Shown: one piece after another, positions 57,985 to 64,000 of the stretch
Numbering within the stretch: position 1 is the stretch's first letter
Layout of the letters: each line of letters starts with the position of its first letter
Source of the DNA: Phycomyces nitens
Taxonomy: Eukaryota; Mucoromycota; Mucoromycetes; Mucorales; Phycomycetaceae
Length of the DNA stretch: 64,000 nt
NCBI GenBank assembly: GCA_022702545.1
Contig: JAHRBC010000001.1
Span: 4,092,001-4,156,000, forward strand
Direction of reading: 5' to 3'
The notes under the pieces: model-generated
The model's database searches: none
The model's input: the letters and a program-made list of their open reading frames with translations, nothing else
What the model was told of the DNA's origin: nothing
Translations under genes and position numbers: made by a program

Positions 57985-60900
57985 ATGTCTTCTTCCAACA
58001 GTATTTACAACACCAAGTGCTATTGCACTGTATGCGGTGATAATGAAGAAGGATTCACCTATGTGACAAGAAGAACTGTCCAACATCATAACAAAAGAGC
58101 CAGAGTAGATGCAGTATTCACATCTTCAAGGGGTATTTTATTTAAAACAACAGAGTATACTTGTATATTAATATTATATTATAAATAAAGACTCTCAAAA
58201 AGAAATGATGGAAGTTGATTCTGAGTGTAAGAAATATATTTATTTAAATGTCAATGGTGTCTAACACACTATTATATTCTATATTTGTAGCTGTCATGAC
58301 TTACCAACCTGGTCCCATAGAAGAGGGCGGCCAAACAAATGTTCCTGTTTTGGAAATTGAGTCCATGCCTGCCAACGATGTCTCCATTGAGAATTGCGAT
58401 GATGACAATGAGATCTCGGTTGAGAATGACGATGGCGCCAGTGATGATGAAGATGTTGTTGAGCTTGAGCTTGAGGAGTTGGATGCCGAAGGTTTGTACA
58501 TAATCATTGAATAAAAGAAAAAGCCTGAAAAATTGAGTATTAATATTTTCTCTTTTTTTTTACAATAGCCCCTTTTGAAGCCTCTGGTATGCCTGAGAAC
58601 CCAGTTCACAAGTTTATCGCCATCTTCACGGTCCTTTTTACATCCCGCTACGTGGTCAACAAGGGTTCCATTGTCTTGATCGAGTTCATCAATGAGCTCT
58701 TGAAGATTTACGAGCAGGATTTCCAGCTTCTAACAAGTCTTCTTGGGCTCCAAAGAATGACTGGATTTTCCGAGATATCCAAGGGAATCCACAGATTTGT
58801 AGCATGCCAAGATTGCCATCAAATCTACGATGAATGCATGACAGTTCCTCCCACCTGTGTGTTCCAGAAGCTTGGATCCAACTCTGTCTGCGGGTGTAAG
58901 TTGGTGAAGGAGTCGTCTGTTGGTGCCTTGGCCCCAAAAAGGGTGTTTGTCTATCAATCCGTCAAGCATGCTATGAAGACACTCTTTCTTCGCCCTGGCT
59001 TTGAGGCCAGAATCAGACGCTGGAACTCAGATCTCAAGATTCCACAGACAATGTGCGATGTCTACGACGGCGCCATGTGGAAGGACGTCAAGGACATCAA
59101 CGGCGCCCAGTTTACAGCGGATCCGCGCTCCCTCATGTTGGCTCTCAACATCGACTGGTTCCAACCTTTCGATGGTGTGGTGTACTCTTGTGGTGCCATT
59201 TATTTGGTCATCAATAATCTACCTCGGGAGGAGCGATTCAAGCCAGAAAACACCATCCTCGTTGGTCTTATGCCTGGACCAAAAGAGCCAAAGTCAGAGG
59301 AGATCAACCACTACCTGGAGCTGTTGGTAGATGAGTTGAACGAGCTCTATGTTGGAATGAATATTCCAACATTTGAGAGGCCAACTGGTGCCAGTGTCCG
59401 TGCTGCACTAATGATGGTGGCGTGTGACATCCCAGCAGCAAGAAAGACCAGTGGATTCACCGCCCACAACAGCACATGCGCATGCTACAAATGCAATCAT
59501 CAGTTCTCTCGTCTGGAAGGCACAACCAGTGTAGATTTCTGCAGTTTTGAGTTTGCTGAGTGGAGGCTTGCGAGTGGTGCTGAAAACCGGGTGCATGCTG
59601 AGGTGTGGAAAAGTGCAAGTACATCCTCAGAAAGACATCAGCTGGAGGTCGAAAATGGTGTTCGATGGTCGCAGCTGCATCGTCTTGGATACTTTGATCT
59701 AGTACGTGGAACGATCATCGATCCCATGCACAATCTCTTTCTGGGCACGGCAAAAAGAATGGTGGAAAAGTGGACTGCCAGTGGTCTGATTGTAGACAGG
59801 GATCTTCGCGAGATGCAGAAGATAGCCGAGACCATGGTACTGCCTGTTGGCTACAGCATGCTGAAGACGAAGATTGGCAAGGGGTTCCCCAGGATGAAAG
59901 CTGACGAATGGAAGTCGTGGGTATTGGTGTACTCTCCGGTTTTGCTGAAGTATGTTCTTCCACCAGCAAACTTTGCCAACTGGATCGATTTCGTGGACGC
60001 ATGTCGTATTCTGGTCAAGCCAACAATAACGTATGATGATGTCAAGTCAGCTCACCTCCATCTCCAGCAATTCTGTCAATCGTGCGAAACACTTTACCCT
60101 GCTACAATCCTCACCTGCAATATGCACCTGCACCTCCATCTTCGCGACACCGTTCGTGATTTTGGACCCGTGTACAGTTATTGGCTCTTTGGGTTTGAGA
60201 GATTCAATGGCTTGTTAAAGAATATTAACACAAACAGAAGAGATGGGTTTGAGATGACCTATATGCGAAACTTCCTGGAAGATGCATACAAGAGTGACTA
60301 TGTCAATGCCGTTTTTCCCAATTTGAGCCAAGTCCTCTTTTCTCCTGTTCTCCAGAAACTCACGTCCACCACACCCACCATCCTCTCCTCTCCCTCTACA
60401 ACCTACTGCACATTTGACTTGCAAGACTTTCTTCGACTCTCCAACGATGCAACAATTCTTGTCAAAGGCAATGAACCGCTCCCTCTGTCTGCATTTCCTC
60501 TCTTGACCAGTAAGCCTTCCTCAATAAGTGATGTCCACTATCCTTTTTTGTTGGAGTATTACAAGAAGCAGTATGACATTCCAGACCTAGTGGACTATCG
60601 TCACGCCTCCCTCTCGCCGTTTTTCATTGATAATCAGATTGGCAAACTGAAATCAATTGATATTCTAGGCCAAACATACGTTGGCAAGAATAGTTCTGTC
60701 AGTCGTGGGTCTTTTGTCCAGGCACTGTTCCTTGGCAGATACGGTGACCATGCAAATGCGTATACTGGCCAAATCTAGTATATGTTTACTCATTCCTTCA
60801 TGCCACCAACCAACCAGACAATCTGCTCAAGTCATGGAATCCAGCACACCGAGCATGTTTTTGCATTTGTCCGATGGCTTCCTCTGTCTTCAGATAGATC

Positions 60901-61069
60901 ACAAGAAGATGATGGTGTGGACATTTGCCTGCCTGAATTTTCAGATGATGACTATCAGTGCATCCTGCCTGTTCATCGCATCTTGCTTGAGGTGGCCACT
61001 GCCAAATATACAAAGAACAATGAGACGACAACACTAGTCATTCCTCTGCCAAAAAAGCAATATGCTTAA
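57985..61069 (+). pseudogene. P4 Tnp2/DUF4218 transposase with one in-frame TAG
   Basis: Exon 1 (ATG 57985) KCYCTVCGDNEEGFT and VQHHNKRARV; short exon 2; acidic exon 3 (about 58291-58494, ending EELDAEG); main exon from about 58569: QDCHQIYDE, CDVYDGAMWKDVKD, LNIDWFQPFDGVVYSCGAIY, GLMPGPKEPKSEEINHYL, ACDIPAARK, CYKCNHQF, DPMHNLFLGTAKRM, MHLHLHLRDTVRDFGPVYSY, FERFNGLLKN. TAG at 60776-60778 replaces a Gln codon (CAA in P2) in GQIQYLF. The frame then runs to TAA at 61067-61069 with HVFAFVRW and ILPVHRILLEVA. One C-to-T change explains the lesion. Confidence 0.86.
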
Positions 61070-61192
61070 ATAAATAAATAAAAACATCTTTCTTCCAAGG
61101 CAAACAATTTTACCTTCTAAGTATGTTATTAAGACAAACTGTAACAATCAGCTTAAGAAGAGATTTTTTTAATTTTTTAATTGTTTAATTTT

Positions 61193-62322
61193 TTATTTGT
61201 CATCTCTGACGGTCCACTGTGGTGGTGGGGGGAGCATGCTGTCAGGGACTGGTTTGGTCACGACACTGTGGAAGCGTCTTTCCATCAGCTGTTGAGAATT
61301 GTTGCCCAAGTCGACACGGGCATACAATTCAACCATTTCGAGGAAATGGTTGAACTAAAAGGACAATTAGTTTCTATTTATTATATTTCAAAAACAATAA
61401 ACTTGGCTGGAAAACAATTTACCTCGTTGCTTCGCCAACTTGGGCGCTTGACGTGAACGATGCGCACACCTGGAGTCCCAGGTGTCTCATCACCAGACTT
61501 GCCATCAGACATTGCTCCTTTCTGAATGAGATTGGAGCAATCCCTACCCATTGCAGCATCAATGACAGCCTTGTTCTTGGCATAGGTAAGGCCACGGCGT
61601 TTGAGGTGCTATAGATCAATTGGTATTAATATTACTCTTAAAACTAAGCTCTGATTAGAATATAAAACACAACTTACATCACCCTCACAAGAAGAGCGCC
61701 GTGTCTTTGCCTTTGCGGCATCCCTCTTGCTAGAAGTCTGGGACTCCAGGTGACACCGACTGCGGAAGTAGTTGTGAACCTTTTCACGGATGTCACTGTT
61801 TCGCAACCTGGGGTCCCAAGACCTTTGCACCAGGAAGGCCATTAGGTTGTCCACCAACTCTTTATTTGGACTGTCGTTGAAGAAGACCTTGGTGTTCCAC
61901 CTGGGCTTCCTGTTGTTGGCCTCAATTTCGGCCTGGTCATTCGACCTGAACCTTGGCGTCCACATGTAGCCATGAATAAGTCTCTATTTTATAGCATTAA
62001 ATTAGTGAATTATTATTACTCTGTTACTTACAATCACTTCTGTGAGGTCCTTTGGTTTTGGCTCAGGAAGAACATTGCCAGTAGTGCTGACAACTGGGGC
62101 CACAGCAACAGGAACCACTGGCCCAGCATTTGAAGGCTGACCAGTGTTGGTGTTGCCTCCAACATTGGTACCACTTTGGCCGTTCATGGTGGTATATGCT
62201 TGTTTGAGAAAGCCTACGTCGTTGCTTATTGTCAAGACAGTTTGCTTCATAGCAATTATCTCCTCCATCATCCGAGGATTCTCTGCATTGGGCTGAGGAG
62301 CGAGTGCGCGTCTGTTTGCCAT
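61193..62322 (-). CDS. P4 accessory protein, 314 aa, four exons
   Basis: Exons 62322-62032, 61983-61678 (306 nt), 61608-61423 (186) and 61354-61193. Exon 1: helical start then Val/Pro/Ala-rich end. Exon 2: RLIHGYMWTPRFRSND, SPNKELVDNLMAFLVQ, LRNSDIREKVHNYFRSR. Exon 3: GAMSDGKSGDE and RPSWRSNE. Exon 4: FNHFLEMVELYARVDLG and a PPPPQWTVRDDK end. Intact. Convergent with the transposase, 123 bp between the stops. Close to the P2 copy. Confidence 0.78.
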
Positions 62323-63097
62323 TGTCTAAAGAATATTAAAATAGTCAGTGTCAATTATATTATACTGTGTCTGGATTTAATATAAATGATATTCTTTACT
62401 TGTAACTAAAAAGATAATAAGATGATGAGAACACAAAAGAGTGAGAAAGAACAAGTCAATTATACGAAAAGCATATTATATATTAATAGCCATATACATG
62501 GCTGTATCCAAAAAGACTTCTTGTAGACTATCAGAGTTGATATCGGCAATCAAAATTGTCCTTTATTAATTAACTAGTGAGTTGGTCTCTTTGGATAAAG
62601 AAAAAGACTTTGTAAAATCGGTTTTTATATATATATACTTTGGGTTTATTCTATAACACAATTAATATTACTATTCATTTAGCTTTAAATCTATTTGTCT
62701 ATATATTTTATTCTGTTTAAATTATACAGGCTCTTTAACAATAAACATTATCCATCTATCCCGAAAACCTTATTCTTTGAACCAAACGATTCTTGATAGT
62801 GTTGATTACACAGCTTTTTTTTTTCACATTGATTCTGCGCCTTTATTGTAAGCCCAAGAAAATAATAAACAGCAGACTGAAACCTAGCAAAGCATATTAA
62901 TTGCTCAAGATATATTTTGGATTCCATCCATTACACCTATTCTGTCTCTATTTCAAATTCGATGTGGGCCCTTGTAATTAATCTCTCTTTTTCCCTATAT
63001 CCGCGCCAATTTACTTTTCTCTTTACACTCCCATAAACACAGGCTGATTCCGATGCATCCTTTCCACATTGCCCATCCAGGTTAACAATCATCAGTT
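62323..63097. other. P4 outward subterminal region, truncated
   Basis: No gene. Part of it (62510-62540 and 62930-63097) matches P1 and P2 subterminal DNA; the tandem units themselves are not reached before the LTR. Confidence 0.5.
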
Positions 63098-63438
63098 TGT
63101 GATATTTGTAGTAGAAATTGGGACGGTGGATACTTTGAGACTCTTTATTGTGGTTTAGAAAAAGTTAAAGTATATCCAGTTCTTGATTCAAGAAGTGTGT
63201 TAACTTAGTATTTATAATTATTGTTATAATTCTTATCAGCTTGGATATTCATTATCATAATAGCTGTGTTATTAGTTAATAGGTATTTTGGGACTTTGTC
63301 CCACAATAGATTGGGTATGGTATTTTCATATTTGGATAAGGATTTCTGGATGGTATAGTTTGTCTTGATTTTAGATAATCCAGCTATCTGGGTTTATATA
63401 TCACTTTTCTCTGATATACTATTATGCCAAATACAACA
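63098..63438 (-). repeat. 3' LTR of a Ty3/gypsy element (about 341 bp)
   Basis: On the minus strand it runs from TGTTGTATTTGGC to ATATCACA, with TG..CA ends. It directly follows a purine tract (GGAGGGGGGTAA) just outside. The second LTR lies beyond the window. CAGTT at 63093-63097 could be one half of a 5-bp duplication. Confidence 0.75.
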
Positions 63439-64000
63439 TTACCCCCCTCCAGACTTGACTTTAGTTAAGCGCTTGCTTTGGCGTCTATTATCGTAGTTCT
63501 TCTTGGAGATGGAGTTTGTTTTGTTTTGTGCACTGAGAATCTTGGTCTGGTCCTTTCTTGGACGTCCTCTTGGTCTTTTTACTACAAGCTCATTCGTGAT
63601 ATTCTGTTTGTCTCTGCGTACCCAATATTCTTGGATTGTTTGGAGATCTGTAAACTTATCCGGTGTGATCCAGGCATCTTCTTCTGGTCCATATCCTTTC
63701 CATCTCACCAGAAACTCACGCTTGCCAGCGTTGCCTCTGTGATTGATGATTGCCTGTACTTCAAACAGTTCGTCTTCGAGTATTGCCTCGTCCATCGATA
63801 TCAATTTCAAATCCGATGGTGGGTAATCTCTAGGCAAGAGTGCTCCTGTCTCATCTTGTAATACATATGAGCCTCCTTTGGTTTGACGGATTACTGTGTA
63901 TGGCCCTTGATATGCTGGAGCTAATTTGCTGCTTCTTGTAGGTAGTTTGATCATTACATAACTACCATTGTCAATTCTTGCAATTCGATGCGTGCTATCA
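63439..64000 (-). CDS. Ty3/gypsy pol C-terminus: integrase end with chromodomain, partial
   Basis: Open from the window edge to a TAA at 63439-63441. Residues: RIDNGSYVMIKLPTR, then the integrase C-terminal module with YQGPYTVIRQ (GPY/F-type), LLPRDYPPSDLKLI, and a chromodomain (FEVQAIINHRG, FLVRWKGYGPEEDAW, IQEYWVRRD), followed by a basic tail (RPRGRPRKDQ). This defines a chromovirus-type Ty3 element; the chromodomain is known in the family to steer integration to marked chromatin. The stop codon is formed inside the purine tract and abuts the LTR. It inserted into P4. Confidence 0.88.
   Translation of the reverse strand, partial: DSTHRIARIDNGSYVMIKLPTRSSKLAPAYQGPYTVIRQTKGGSYVLQDETGALLPRDYPPSDLKLISMDEAILEDELFEVQAIINHRGNAGKREFLVRWKGYGPEEDAWITPDKFTDLQTIQEYWVRRDKQNITNELVVKRPRGRPRKDQTKILSAQNKTNSISKKNYDNRRQSKRLTKVKSGGG

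Larger units (their letters stand above)
57741..63097 (+). mobile_element. Element P4: P-family element truncated by a Ty3/gypsy insertion
   Basis: Starts CACTGGAAAAACGGCCCTG at 57741 (TAT outside), closely like P2. It contains transposase (+) and accessory gene (-) and the beginning of the P subterminal region (62930-63097 matches P2 28280-28500). At 63098 an LTR begins, so the right end lies beyond the window or is lost. Confidence 0.85.

Overview
This 64-kb window looks like a repeat-dense, AT-rich chromosomal region of an early-diverging fungus. Mucoromycota is the best guess, inferred from introns of about 50-80 nt with GTAAGT-like donors, a DIRS retroelement, a chromodomain Ty3 element and many Tnp2-type DNA transposons. 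No host gene, tRNA or rRNA could be supported. Almost every coding stretch belongs to a transposable element, and the elements are nested in each other.

The dominant players are EnSpm/CACTA-like elements of 6-7.5 kb. Their ends read CACTG or CACTA, and they are flanked by 3-bp target duplications where both sides survive. Three families are recognisable, here called A, P and C, with remnants D and F. The layout is the same in each: a 4-exon Tnp2/DUF4218 transposase gene; a 4-exon accessory gene transcribed towards it, whose second exon is 306 nt in all six copies where it is complete; and, between the accessory start and the element end, an AT-rich region on the opposite strand that looks like a chain of short exons beginning with a hydrophobic segment.

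Layout: 1-2596, right end of a P element (P0), inserted in the 3' part of a different Tnp2-like transposase gene B (2597-5891, minus, three in-frame TGA codons). 6820-7281, 5' remnant of transposase D. 7404-13569, complete element A1 (TSD TAT), inserted in the leader of D, whose own terminus is at 13682. 13683-14096, end of a C-family element that cut the recombinase gene of a DIRS retroelement. 14097-31398, the DIRS element on the minus strand, opened twice by complete P elements: P1 (15723-23059, TSD TTC) and P2 (23474-30406, TSD ACT). Removing both, each with one TSD copy, rejoins the reverse transcriptase reading frame. 31.4-37.1 kb, eroded remnants (E, F), a tandem duplication and short palindromes. 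37092-40779 (A2, truncated) abuts 40780-46952 (A3, full length). 47533-57121, a Mutator-like transposase gene with a C-terminal OTU-type protease domain, split by the complete C element (49833-56385, TSD AGA). 57741-63097, element P4. 63098-64000, the 3' LTR and pol end of a Ty3/gypsy chromovirus-type element that truncates P4.

Most transposase copies carry one or a few lesions: a T-tract frameshift in A1, single nonsense codons in A3, P2 and P4, and a frameshift in C. P1 and A2 have open main exons but each shows a splice-site change. The window therefore records several rounds of relatively recent transposition followed by decay. Exon coordinates given here are hand-derived from splice consensus and reading frame; copy-to-copy comparisons were made by eye.
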